NCBI RefSeq assembly: GCF_008642335.1
Contig: NZ_CP029191.1
Coordinates: forward strand, 5,518,001-5,582,000
Source: Streptomyces venezuelae
Lineage (GTDB): Bacteria; Actinomycetota; Actinomycetes; Streptomycetales; Streptomycetaceae
Length of the DNA: 64,000 bases
Reading direction: 5' to 3'
The notes beneath the pieces are model-generated. The model was not told the origin of the DNA. It saw only the letters and a list, made by a program, of their open reading frames with translations, and ran no database searches. The translations under genes and the position numbers were made by a program. Below, in pieces: positions 56,801 to 64,000 of this stretch (position 1 is the first letter of the stretch; every line of letters begins with the position of its first letter).

Positions 56801-57819
56801 CGGGCGTCGGCGACCAGCTGCTCGGCCTCGGACCTGGTGGCCTCCGCCTCCTTGGTGGCCTCGCCGACCAGGCGTGCGACCTGCTCCTTCGCGGTGCGCG
56901 TGCGCTGTTCGTTGGCGCCCTCGGCGGCCTGGAGCTGCTTGGTCGCGGTCTCCTTGGCCTCGGCGAGCACCTTCTCGGCCTCGGCGCGCGCCTCGCGCAG
57001 CGCCGTCTCGGCCTCGGCCATGCGCTGCTCGGCGGCGCGGCTCGCCTCGGCGGCCTGGCGGCGCGCCTGCTCCGTCTCGGCCGCCGTGCTGGACCGCAGC
57101 TGCTCGGCGTGGTCGGTGGCCTCCTGGGCCTGCGTCGACGCGGCGTTCAGGAGACGCTCGGCGTCCGAACGGGCACGGCGCAGGATGGCCTCGGCCTCGG
57201 CGCGGGCGGCCTCGGCGTCACCGGCGAGGCGCTGGCGCGCCTCCTCGGCGACGCGGGCGGCCTCCGCGCGGGCGGCGGCCAGGGCCTGGTCGGCCTCGGC
57301 GCGCGACTCGTCGAGGAGACGGCGGGCCTGCTGCTCGGTGCGGGCCCTGAGCTGCTCGGCCCAGGCCACGTTCTCGTTGACGTGCGACTCGACGGTCTGC
57401 CGGCGCTCGTTCAGCTCCTGGTCGAGCTGCTGGCGCCGCGTCACGGCCTCGGTGTGCAGCTCGGACTGGAGCCTGGCCTGCTGCTCGGCGTGCTCCTGGA
57501 GGATGCGCTGGGTCTGCGCCCTGGCGTCCCGCAGCTCGCGCTCGGCATCGGCGCGCAGCTGTTCGGCCTGGATCTGGGCATTGCGGAGCAACTGCTCGGC
57601 CTGATACCCGATGTCCGCGCTGTCGTAGGCAGGGCGGGACGCGAGGTTGCGGCGCGCCTCGTGCAGCTTGGCGCGCAACACCTCGACCTGGTAGCCGAGG
57701 TCCTCGGCGTGCTGGACGGCCTTCTCCCGCTCGGTCTTCAGCCGGTCCATCTCGGCCTCGAACCGGGACAGACTGTCGGTCTCAGCCCGCGAGTTCTCTT
57801 GGCGTTCGTAGCCCCGCAC
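53848..57819 (-). CDS. scy: Scy, large coiled-coil polarity protein
   Basis: The 1323-residue protein organises the tip-growth complex with DivIVA and FilP. From about residue 10 it is one long coiled coil rich in Ala, Glu and Arg. A conserved start (FEAEMDRLKTEREKAVQHAE) is followed by more than a thousand residues of Glu-Ala-Glu-Arg type repeats. The literature on Scy describes a 51-residue unit, which I did not count here. The end is a short non-coiled tail rich in Gly, Ala and Ser. The GTG at 57819 is chosen over an earlier in-frame start because it matches known Scy N-termini and follows a GGAAGGA at some distance. Confidence 0.93.
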   Translation of the reverse strand: MRGYERQENSRAETDSLSRFEAEMDRLKTEREKAVQHAEDLGYQVEVLRAKLHEARRNLASRPAYDSADIGYQAEQLLRNAQIQAEQLRADAERELRDARAQTQRILQEHAEQQARLQSELHTEAVTRRQQLDQELNERRQTVESHVNENVAWAEQLRARTEQQARRLLDESRAEADQALAAARAEAARVAEEARQRLAGDAEAARAEAEAILRRARSDAERLLNAASTQAQEATDHAEQLRSSTAAETEQARRQAAEASRAAEQRMAEAETALREARAEAEKVLAEAKETATKQLQAAEGANEQRTRTAKEQVARLVGEATKEAEATRSEAEQLVADARAEAEKLIAEAAEKARTITAEETAGQLAKAARTAEEVLDKASKNAKETTKAATEQAERIRSEAEAEADRLRAEAHDIAEELKGAAKDDTKEYRAKTVELQEEARRLRGEAEQLRADAAAEGDRIRSEARREAVQQIEEAAKSAEELLAKAKADADELRTAATTESERVRAEAVERATTLRTQAEETLERTRAEAERHREEAAEQAEATKSGAEEAARALREETEQAIAARQAEAAEELTRLHTEAEERLSAAEQALTDARAEAERIRKEAADETDRLRTEAAERIRTLQSQAETEAERLRTEAAADASQARAEGENIAVRLRSEAAAEAERLKTEAQESADRVRAEAAAAAERVGAEAAEELAAAQEEAARRRREAEETLGSARAEADQERERAREQSEELLASARKRVEEAQAEAIRLVEEADRRATEMVSAAEQHAQSVRDSVAGLHEAAQEEVAGLRSAAEHAAERTRTEAQEEADRVRSDAYAERERATEDANRTRREATEASEAAKALAERTVSDAIAEAERMRSDASEHAQRVRTEASDTIAQAEQDASRTRADAREDANRIRNDAASQADTLIGEARSEAEKLQSDTAAEAERVRTEALEQAERLRAESTAEAERLKAETTTEAERVRAESVAKAEKLIADASGDAERLRAEAAETVNSAQQHSERIRNESERVKAEAAREAERLTSEAREEAERTLDEARQAANKRRQEAAEQVDTLITEAAAEAEKLTADAQEKALKATTDAEAQADTMVGAARKEAERLVAAATVEGNSLVEKARTDADELLVGARGDATAIRERAEEQRDRLTAEIEEMHERARRESAEAMKTAGERCDALVKAAEEQLAEAEAKAKELVSDANSEASKVRISAVKKAEGLLKEAEAKKSELTREAERIKAEAEAEATRMVEEGKQELEVLVRRRADINAEISRVQDVLEALESFEAPSGGAKTGPGSGSAAGGVKAGAAAGSTRSSGKQSDG

Positions 57820-58057
57820 TGCGCGGTCCCATCCTTCCCCAAGCTCGTCGAGCAGGGGATACCCCAACCCTGGTCGCACGTCTCTCCAACGAGCCCCGTC
57901 CATCCGCCGAACGAGGCCCCCGGGGGAATGGTGTCAGATCAACAGCGGAGCATGGGCTGCTGCCCCGACGCTCGTCCCCCGAAACCCGGACCCCGGCATG
58001 TGGCCGCCCCGACTTCGGACGGCCGCCCCTCACCCTACCGGCCCGGATATGGGGAGG

Positions 58058-58498
58058 TCAGTGCTCCAGGGAGTCGGAGGGCGCCGAAGTGACAAGTTCC
58101 GTCAGGACGCCGTGACAGTCCTTCGGGTGCAGGAAGGTGATGCGCGAGCCCATGGAGCCGATGCGGGGCTCGTCGTAGAGGACGCGTACGCCCTTGTCCT
58201 TGATGGCCGCGGCGTCGCCGTCGACGTCCGCGGTGCCGAAGGCGATGTGGTGCACGCCCTCGCCGTTCTTGGCCAGCCACTTGCCGACCGCGGAGTCGTC
58301 GCGGGTCGGTTCCAGAAGCTGCAGGTAGGAGGCGCCTCCGTCGCCGGTGTCGTTGATCTTCAGCATGGCCTCGCGCACGCCCTGCTCTTCGTTGACCTCG
58401 GAGTGGGTCACCTCGAATCCGTACGTCGCGCGGTAGAACTCGACGGTCTTGTCGAGGTCGAAACAGGCGATCCCGATGTGATCGATTCGCGTCAGCAT
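58058..58498 (-). CDS. mce: Methylmalonyl-CoA epimerase
   Basis: The epimerase interconverts the two methylmalonyl-CoA stereoisomers so that propionyl-CoA carbon can enter the TCA cycle. The 146-residue protein is a VOC-fold metalloenzyme with the start RIDHIGIACFDLDKTVEFY (metal His7) and the GEGVHHIAFGT segment with a second His. It diverges from the thiolase gene, and meaB lies just beyond, all serving the propionate route. Confidence 0.93.
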   Translation of the reverse strand: MLTRIDHIGIACFDLDKTVEFYRATYGFEVTHSEVNEEQGVREAMLKINDTGDGGASYLQLLEPTRDDSAVGKWLAKNGEGVHHIAFGTADVDGDAAAIKDKGVRVLYDEPRIGSMGSRITFLHPKDCHGVLTELVTSAPSDSLEH

Positions 58499-58636
58499 GC
58501 TTCAAGTGCAGCGCTTGATGCAGTGATTACGCAACGTGCGCGCGATCACAGTCGCCGCCCGGTGACGGCGGGGGTACTGCTCAGTACATTCAGATAAACC
58601 CTCGTTAACTCCTCTCCTCCCAAGGGGTCGTCGCAC

Positions 58637-59839
58637 ATGGCAGGAACGACCGGCACCACCTCAGTGATCGTCTCGGGCGCACGCACGCCCATGGGCCGTC
58701 TCCTCGGCTCCCTGAAGTCCTTCTCGGGTGCGGATCTGGGGGGATTCGCGATCAAGGCCGCGCTGGAGCGCGCGGGCATCGGAGGCGACCAGGTCCAGTA
58801 CGTGATCATGGGCCAGGTGCTCCAGGCCGGGACAGGGCAGATCCCGGCACGCCAGGCCGCCGTCAAGGCGGGCATCCCCATGAACGTCCCCGCGCTGACC
58901 ATCAACAAGGTCTGTCTGTCGGGCCTCGACTCCATCGCGCTCGCCGACCAGCTCATCCGCGCCGGCGAGTTCGACATCGTGGTGGCCGGCGGTCAGGAGT
59001 CCATGACCAACGCCCCGCACCTGCTCCCCAAGTCCCGTGAGGGCCACAAGTACGGCGCGATCGAAATGATCGACTCCATGGCGTACGACGGCCTGACCGA
59101 CTCCTTCGACGGCGTCGCGATGGGCGAGTCCACGGAGAAGCACAACACCCGCCTGGGCATCGGCCGCCCGGAGCAGGACGAAGTGGCCGCCCTGTCCCAC
59201 CAGCGGGCCGCCGCCGCGCAGAAGAACGGCCTGTTCGAGGCCGAGATCACCCCCGTCGAGATCCCGCAGCGCAAGGGCGACCCGGTCCTCTTCGCCCAGG
59301 ACGAGGGCATCCGCGGCGAGACCACCGTGGAGACCCTCGCCAAGCTGCGCCCGGCCTTCGCCAAGGACGGCACGATCACGGCGGGCACGTCCTCGCAGAT
59401 CTCCGACGGCGCCGCCGCCGTCGTGGTGATGTCCAAGGCCAAGGCGGAGGAGCTCGGCCTCGCCTGGCTCGCCGAGATCGGCGCGCACGGCAACGTGGCG
59501 GGCCCCGACAGCTCACTCCAGTCGCAGCCCTCCAACGCCATCCAGCACGCCCTGAAGAAGGAGGGCCTGGCGGTCGCGGACCTCGACCTCATCGAGATCA
59601 ACGAGGCCTTCGCCGCCGTCGCCGTGCAGTCAATGAAGGACCTCGGGGTGTCCTCGGAAAAGGTGAACGTCAACGGCGGAGCGATCGCGCTGGGTCACCC
59701 GATCGGGATGTCCGGCGCGCGGCTCGTGCTGCACCTCGCCCTGGAGCTGAAGCGCCGGGGCGGCGGCGTGGGCGCGGCCGCGCTGTGCGGTGGCGGCGGC
59801 CAGGGCGACGCCCTGATCGTCAAGGTGGCCAAGGCCTAG
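58637..59839 (+). CDS. Acetyl-CoA C-acetyltransferase (thiolase)
   Basis: The 400-residue enzyme condenses or cleaves acetoacetyl-CoA. The nucleophilic Cys is at about residue 93 (NKVCLSG), the catalytic His is in the [16 protein letters not shown] motif, and the second active Cys is in CGGGGQGDA. The length is standard. The ATG follows a GGGG-rich site. With mce and meaB it serves short-chain acyl-CoA use, and it could also supply acetoacetyl-CoA for other paths. Confidence 0.95.
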   Translation: MAGTTGTTSVIVSGARTPMGRLLGSLKSFSGADLGGFAIKAALERAGIGGDQVQYVIMGQVLQAGTGQIPARQAAVKAGIPMNVPALTINKVCLSGLDSIALADQLIRAGEFDIVVAGGQESMTNAPHLLPKSREGHKYGAIEMIDSMAYDGLTDSFDGVAMGESTEKHNTRLGIGRPEQDEVAALSHQRAAAAQKNGLFEAEITPVEIPQRKGDPVLFAQDEGIRGETTVETLAKLRPAFAKDGTITAGTSSQISDGAAAVVVMSKAKAEELGLAWLAEIGAHGNVAGPDSSLQSQPSNAIQHALKKEGLAVADLDLIEINEAFAAVAVQSMKDLGVSSEKVNVNGGAIALGHPIGMSGARLVLHLALELKRRGGGVGAAALCGGGGQGDALIVKVAKA

Positions 59840-59896
59840 GCCCCCCTCGGCCGGCCGCTGTCGTCTCGTACGTAGTACGTAGTGAACGGAGCTGTG

Positions 59897-60856
59897 ATGC
59901 AGGACGTCCCCTCCCTGGTGGCGCAGGCCCGCGAGGGCAGGCCGCGGGCCGTGGCCCGGCTGATCTCACTGGTCGAGGGGGCGTCACCGCAGCTGCGTGA
60001 AGTGATGGCGGCGCTGGCGCCGCTCGCCGGCCACGCGTACGTGGTCGGCCTCACGGGATCCCCCGGTGTCGGCAAGTCGACATCGACGTCCGCGCTCGTG
60101 AGCGCCTACCGGCGTACGGGGAAGCGGGTCGGTGTCCTCGCCGTCGACCCGTCGTCCCCCTTCTCCGGCGGCGCGCTTCTCGGCGACCGCGTGCGGATGT
60201 CCGACCACGCGTCCGACCCGGGCGTCTACATCCGCTCCATGGCCACCCGCGGTCACCTCGGCGGGCTCGCCTGGGCCGCGCCGCAGGCCATCCGTGTGCT
60301 CGACGCGGCGGGCTGCGACGTGATCCTCGTCGAGACCGTCGGCGTCGGACAGTCCGAGGTGGAGATCGCCTCCCAGGCGGACACCTCCGTCGTGCTCCTC
60401 GCGCCCGGCATGGGCGACGGCATCCAGGCGGCGAAGGCCGGAATCCTGGAGATCGGCGACGTGTACGTCGTCAACAAGGCGGACCGCGACGGCGCCGACG
60501 CGACCGCGCGCGAACTGAACCACATGCTGGGCCTCGGCGAGTCCCGCGGCCCCGGCGACTGGCGCCCGCCCATCGTGAAGACGGTCGCGGCGCGCGGCGA
60601 GGGCGTCGACGAGGTCGTCGAGGCGCTGGAGAAGCACCGGGCGTGGATGGAGGAGCGGGGGGTCCTCGGCGAGCGCCGGGTCGCCCGCGCCTCCCGCGAG
60701 GTCGAGACGATCGCCGTCACGGCCCTGCGCGAGCGCATCGGCTCGCTCCACGGCGACCTGCGGCTCTCCGCGCTCGCGGAGCGGATCGTGGCGGGGGAGC
60801 TGGATCCGTACACGGCGGCGGACGAGCTCGTCGAAGGCCTGACGGAGAGCGTCTGA
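59897..60856 (+). CDS. meaB: MeaB, methylmalonyl-CoA mutase G-protein chaperone
   Basis: MeaB protects and reactivates methylmalonyl-CoA mutase using GTP. The 319-residue protein has Walker A LTGSPGVGKSTST near residue 54, the switch region with VDPSSPFSGGALLGDRVRM, an LVETVGVGQSEVEI switch III-type strand, and NKAD as base-specificity motif. The ATG at 59897 has CGGAG five bases before it. The mutase genes are not in this window. The B12 adenosyltransferase at 37599 supplies the same cofactor. Confidence 0.94.
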   Translation: MQDVPSLVAQAREGRPRAVARLISLVEGASPQLREVMAALAPLAGHAYVVGLTGSPGVGKSTSTSALVSAYRRTGKRVGVLAVDPSSPFSGGALLGDRVRMSDHASDPGVYIRSMATRGHLGGLAWAAPQAIRVLDAAGCDVILVETVGVGQSEVEIASQADTSVVLLAPGMGDGIQAAKAGILEIGDVYVVNKADRDGADATARELNHMLGLGESRGPGDWRPPIVKTVAARGEGVDEVVEALEKHRAWMEERGVLGERRVARASREVETIAVTALRERIGSLHGDLRLSALAERIVAGELDPYTAADELVEGLTESV

Positions 60857-60873
60857 CGGAGAGCTGAGACATG

Positions 60874-60908
60874 CCGCAGGGGCGGCGTCGGTGACGCCGC
60901 CCCTGCGG
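60874..60908. terminator. Bidirectional terminator between meaB and the PepSY gene
   Basis: CCGCAGGGGCGGCGTC (60874-60889) and GACGCCGCCCCTGCGG (60893-60908) form a perfect 16-bp stem with a 3-base loop, between two converging genes. Confidence 0.85.
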
Positions 60909-60925
60909 TGGTGCTCCTGTGGGCG

Positions 60926-61609
60926 TCAGTCGTCGTCCTGACCGTCGTGGTCGCCGTGGTCGTCGTCGTGCGTGTCCGTGCGGTCGGCCGTGACCTTGCC
61001 GGTCTTCAGGTCGACGTCGTACTCGGACTCGGCGCCCTTCGCGTCGGTCGTCTCCACGTTCCAGGCGGTCGCCGTGCCGTCGTCGTCCAGGTCCACGGAG
61101 GTCACCGTGCCCTTGTCGGCGCCGGCCTTCGCGGCGTCCGCGGCGCTGACGGAGGCGCCCTTCAGGGCGGAGTTGATGCGGGCGGCGTCGGCGGCGTCCT
61201 CGGCGGCGTCGTCCTTGTCGTCGTCCTTGTCGACCCAGGAGCCCAGGACCTTGCCCGTGCCCGGGTCGACCTCGACGCTGTGCCAGGTCTTGCCCTTCAG
61301 GATGTCGACGTCCCAGACCAGGCCGCCGTCCTCGTCGTCGAGCTCGGCGGAGACCGCGGTGCCGGACGTGTCCGCGAGGGCCGCCTTGATGGCGTCGGCG
61401 GCGGTCACCTTGGCTGCCTTCGCCTCCGCGGTGTTCTCGGCGGCGTCGTCGCGGTCGTCGTCCCGGTCGTCCTTGCGGTCGCTGTCCTTCAGCTGGACGC
61501 TCGACTTGCTCGCGGCGCTGTCGTCGTCACCGCCGGTCGCGAAGGCTGCGGTGCCGCCTCCGATCAGGGCCGCGGCGGCGACGGTGGCGATGACGATGTT
61601 GCGCTTCAT
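60926..61609 (-). CDS. Secreted acidic PepSY-domain protein
   Basis: The 227-residue protein has a signal peptide (about residues 1-28, MKRNIVIATVAAAALIGGG) and two PepSY-type domains, each with a GLVWDVDILKG or ATAWNVETTD-like strand. Between and around them are runs of Asp and Lys. PepSY domains often inhibit peptidases or bind ions. It is very acidic and ends in DD repeats and a His-rich stretch, a possible metal-binding region. It diverges from the response regulator and probably belongs to its regulon. Confidence 0.85.
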   Translation of the reverse strand: MKRNIVIATVAAAALIGGGTAAFATGGDDDSAASKSSVQLKDSDRKDDRDDDRDDAAENTAEAKAAKVTAADAIKAALADTSGTAVSAELDDEDGGLVWDVDILKGKTWHSVEVDPGTGKVLGSWVDKDDDKDDAAEDAADAARINSALKGASVSAADAAKAGADKGTVTSVDLDDDGTATAWNVETTDAKGAESEYDVDLKTGKVTADRTDTHDDDHGDHDGQDDD

Positions 61610-61699
61610 GAGGGTCCTCCCGAGAAGTGGGCGGTGTGAGCGGCGGCCCGGGGGCCGCCGCCGTTCGCTTTCGACACGGACCAATCTGGCGGAGCGATC

Positions 61700-61760
61700 C
61701 TGAACGCACGCTGAAGCCGCCTGAAGAACTCTTCAGCTTCGCTCTGCCACCCTGAACGCA
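61700..61760. promoter_or_regulatory. Direct-repeat array upstream of the OmpR-type pair
   Basis: CTGAA occurs at 61700, 61711 and 61721, so at 11- and 10-base spacing, with an inverted TTCAG at 61732-61736. CTGAACGCA occurs at 61700-61708 and again at 61752-61760, ending on the start codon of the regulator. OmpR-type regulators bind such helix-turn-spaced direct repeats, so this is a likely autoregulatory site for both divergent genes. Confidence 0.6.
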
Positions 61761-62425
61761 TGCGCCTGTTGATCGTGGAGGACGAGAAGCGACTGGCCCT
61801 GTCGCTGGCCAAGGGCCTGACGGCCGAGGGCTTCGCCGTGGACGTCGTCCACGACGGCGTCGACGGGCTCCACCGCGCGAGCGAGGGCACGTACGACCTG
61901 GTGATCCTCGACATCATGCTGCCCGGCATGAACGGCTACCGCGTCTGCTCCACGCTCCGAGCCGCGGGACACGACGTGCCGATCCTCATGCTCACGGCCA
62001 AGGACGGCGAGTACGACGAGGCCGAGGGCCTCGACACCGGCGCGGACGACTACCTCACCAAGCCCTTCTCGTACGTCGTGCTGGTCGCCCGCGTGAAGGC
62101 GCTGCTGCGCCGCCGCGGCACCGCGGGCCCCTCGCCGGTCCACACCCTGGGCGACCTCAGGATCGACACGGCGGCGCGCCGCGTCTTCCGCGGCGAGGAC
62201 GAAGTGACGCTCACGGCCAAGGAGTTCGCGGTCCTGGAACAGCTGGTGCTGCGGAGCGGCGAGGTCGTCTCCAAAGGCGACATCCTGGACCACGTCTGGG
62301 ACTTCGCGTACGAGGGCGATCCCAACATCGTCGAGGTGTACGTGAGCACGCTGCGGCGCAAGCTCGGCGCGGCCCTCATCAAGACGGTGCGCGGTGCCGG
62401 TTACCGCCTGGAGGCCCCGCGATGA
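61760..62425 (+). CDS. OmpR-family response regulator
   Basis: The 221-residue protein has a receiver domain with Asp51 (DLVILDIMLPG) and the conserved Lys in LTKPFSY, and a winged-helix output domain ending in HVWDFAYEGDPNIVEVYVSTLRRKLG-type helices. Its stop overlaps the kinase start. It probably binds the CTGAA repeats just before its own start and controls the divergent PepSY gene. Confidence 0.94.
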   Translation: MRLLIVEDEKRLALSLAKGLTAEGFAVDVVHDGVDGLHRASEGTYDLVILDIMLPGMNGYRVCSTLRAAGHDVPILMLTAKDGEYDEAEGLDTGADDYLTKPFSYVVLVARVKALLRRRGTAGPSPVHTLGDLRIDTAARRVFRGEDEVTLTAKEFAVLEQLVLRSGEVVSKGDILDHVWDFAYEGDPNIVEVYVSTLRRKLGAALIKTVRGAGYRLEAPR

Positions 62426-63879
62426 GCAGGATGAGCCGCCTGTTCGGATCGGTGCGGGCCCGGGCCACGCTCGGCGCGAGCCTCGTCGTCGCCCTCGCCC
62501 TGGTCGCGGCGGGCGCCGCCGTGCTGCTCTCGCTGCGGGGCAACCTCACCGACCAGGCGGGCTCCCGGGCCGACTCGGCCGCCCGCAAGGTCGCCTCACA
62601 GCTCCTCACGGTCCGGTCGTTCGGCGACCTGGACCTGCCGGACGACGAGGACCAGCCCGTCCAGGTCGTCGACGGCGACGGCAGGCTGGTCGCGGCCAAC
62701 GACGACCTGCAGCGGATCAGCGGCACGGGCGTCGACCAGGTGAAGCCGGGCCGTGGGGGAGCGGGGGCGAAGGAGGACGGCGGCGACGTCGAGGACCGCG
62801 GGGACCGTGAGGACCGCGGGGACCGCGAGGACGGGGAGATCGACGACGAGACCAAGTACACCGACGGCTCCGCCACCATCGACGGCGAGAGCGCCCAGTA
62901 CCGCTTCGCCGCCGTCGAGGTGAGCTCGCCGAAGGGTGACTTCACCGTCTACGCGGGCGGTTCGCTCGCCAGTGAGAAGAGCGCGGTGTCCACGGCGCTG
63001 ACGGCGATGCTGATCGGTTTCCCGCTGCTCCTCGCGGTCGTCGCCGGCGTCACCTGGCTGGTGACACGGCGCGCCCTGCGCCCGGTCGCCGCGATCACCG
63101 CGGAGATGTCCGCGATCACCGCGTCGGAGGACCTCGCGCGCCGCGTGCCCGAACCGGACACGCACGACGAGATCGCCCGCCTCGCCCGCACCACGAACGA
63201 GACGCTGACCGCGCTGCAGACCTCCGTGGAGCGCCAGCGTCGGTTCGTGGCGGACGCCTCGCACGAGCTGCGCAGCCCCATCGCCTCGCTGCGCACCCAG
63301 CTCGAAGTGGGCGCCGCGCACCCGGAGCTGCTGGACGTCGACGGCGCCGTCGAGGACACCGTGCGGCTCCAGGAACTCGCCGCCGACCTGCTGCTCCTGG
63401 CCCGTCTGGACGCGGGGGAGAAGCCGGGGGCGGGCCGCGTCGACCTGGCGGCCTTCGTGCGCGAGGAGCTCTCGCAGCGCACCCGGGACCGCGTCGAGGT
63501 GCACGCGGAGCTGAAGAGCGCCGAAGTCGCGGGCTCCCGGAGCCAGTTGGCGCGGGTGCTCGGCAACCTCCTGAACAACGCGCAGCGGCACGCACGCTCC
63601 CGCGTCACGGTCACCACCCGGAGCGACGGGGCCTGGGCGGTCCTTGAGGTGGCCGATGACGGCAGCGGCGTGCCGGAGGGTGAGCGGGAGCGGATCTTCG
63701 AGCGGTTCGTACGCCTCGACGACGCGCGGACCCGCGACGAGGGCGGGGCCGGTCTGGGCCTCGCCATCGCGCGGGACGTCGCGGCGCGGCACGGCGGCAC
63801 GCTCGTGGTGCGGGAGGCGCCGTCCGGTGGTGCGCTGTTCGAGCTGCGGCTGCCGGGCCCTCAGTCGTCGGCGGAATGA
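62422..63879 (+). CDS. Sensor histidine kinase with acidic outer domain
   Basis: The 485-residue kinase has a first membrane helix at about residues 14-36 and an outer sensor region (about 37-192) that contains a run of repeated Glu-Asp-Arg-Gly type residues. A second membrane helix (about 194-215), HAMP, then HisKA with phospho-His at about 281 (FVADASHELRSP) follow. The ATPase domain has the ADDGSGVPEGER and GGAGLGLAIARDV motifs. Overlap with the regulator gene is ATGA. The charged outer loop could bind a cation or a basic peptide. Confidence 0.94.
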   Translation: MSRMSRLFGSVRARATLGASLVVALALVAAGAAVLLSLRGNLTDQAGSRADSAARKVASQLLTVRSFGDLDLPDDEDQPVQVVDGDGRLVAANDDLQRISGTGVDQVKPGRGGAGAKEDGGDVEDRGDREDRGDREDGEIDDETKYTDGSATIDGESAQYRFAAVEVSSPKGDFTVYAGGSLASEKSAVSTALTAMLIGFPLLLAVVAGVTWLVTRRALRPVAAITAEMSAITASEDLARRVPEPDTHDEIARLARTTNETLTALQTSVERQRRFVADASHELRSPIASLRTQLEVGAAHPELLDVDGAVEDTVRLQELAADLLLLARLDAGEKPGAGRVDLAAFVREELSQRTRDRVEVHAELKSAEVAGSRSQLARVLGNLLNNAQRHARSRVTVTTRSDGAWAVLEVADDGSGVPEGERERIFERFVRLDDARTRDEGGAGLGLAIARDVAARHGGTLVVREAPSGGALFELRLPGPQSSAE

Positions 63880-63910
63880 GGGGTGCGCCAGGCCGTGGTG
63901 GCGGTGCGGA

Positions 63911-64000
63911 TCAGGGCTTGCCGCGCTGGGAGCGCAGGTGTTCCGCGATCGGGGTCAGGGCCTTGCGCAGGTCTTCGAGTGCCTCGTCGGAGATGAGGTC
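63911..64000 (-). CDS. C-terminus of a probable MarR-family regulator
   Basis: The last 29 codons and stop of a minus-strand gene are present, ending at 63911. The frame is open to the window edge and has a helical, charged sequence (DEALEDLRKAL, AEHLRSQRG) of the kind that ends MarR-type proteins. By memory of S. coelicolor gene order this would be absC, but too little sequence is present to say. It converges on the kinase gene. Confidence 0.4.
   Translation of the reverse strand, partial: DLISDEALEDLRKALTPIAEHLRSQRGKP

Noticed and set aside
54000..57700. Repeated DNA pattern that could be taken for a CRISPR array or satellite
   Set aside because: The repeats are in frame and code for the Scy coiled coil, with no constant repeat and unique spacer arrangement.
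56077..58092. Plus-strand open frame of about 670 codons opposite scy
   Set aside because: Its Leu/Gly/Arg repeats are the complement of the Glu-Ala-Glu-Arg coiled coil. It has no start signal or known domain.

Overview
The window comes from a high-GC actinomycete, almost certainly a Streptomyces. The evidence is the strong third-position GC bias, frequent GTG and TTG starts, the Scy/FilP cytoskeletal pair, a chitinase whose promoter carries the paired chitin direct repeats, NucS, NrtL, and a gene order that (from memory, not checked) follows the S. coelicolor chromosome around SCO5353-SCO5405.

Bases 1 to about 6346 are the right-hand part of an actinomycete integrative and conjugative element (AICE). 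It begins inside an FtsK/TraB-type DNA translocase gene. Next come a cluster of 8-bp repeats, a small membrane protein, an unknown gene, and a translationally coupled replication block: primase-polymerase, a Cys-rich small protein, and a DUF3631 ATPase. A second, denser 8-bp repeat cluster with a perfect 13-bp hairpin follows, then excisionase and tyrosine integrase. The integrase abuts the 3' end of a tRNA-Arg(CCG) gene, the presumed attachment site. The other end of the element lies outside the window.

Bases 6578-24232 are core chromosome: an orphan receiver protein, the ArgS-derived NrtL, and the aspartate-family genes lysA, hom, thrC and thrB. These are followed by rho, an LCP cell-wall ligase, rpmE, prfA, prmC, a Sua5-type synthase, a phosphatase-like protein whose nucleophile is replaced by Ser, glyA and a WecA-type transferase. 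Sequences fitting the sigma-R consensus lie before rpmE (exact) and rho (spacing of 19).

Bases 24353-32390 hold the complete F-type ATP synthase operon atpIBEFHAGDC, preceded by a near-consensus Rex operator. Bases 32463-36882 hold a DUF2550 protein and a CBM2-FnIII-GH18 chitinase with the ChiR/ChiS-like two-component pair on the same strand.

Bases 37049-52654 hold a PduO-type adenosyltransferase, an ABC-2 exporter divergent from its likely TetR repressor, a 3-hydroxyacyl-CoA dehydrogenase, and a STAS protein. After these come a membrane-anchored NB-ARC-like ATPase with a Lys/Pro/Thr stalk, nucS, a flavin-dependent oxidoreductase, and two tandem ABC-2 exporter pairs. Bases 52730-57819 encode the coiled-coil proteins FilP and Scy of polar growth. 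The rest holds methylmalonyl-CoA epimerase, a thiolase and meaB, then an acidic PepSY protein divergent from an OmpR-type two-component pair, and the end of a probable MarR-family gene.

The items most worth a second look are the AICE repeat clusters with the split primase-helicase block, the membrane-anchored NB-ARC-like protein, the nucleophile-less LMW phosphatase, and several promoter or operator sites that tie core genes to redox (Rex, sigma-R), chitin and envelope signals.
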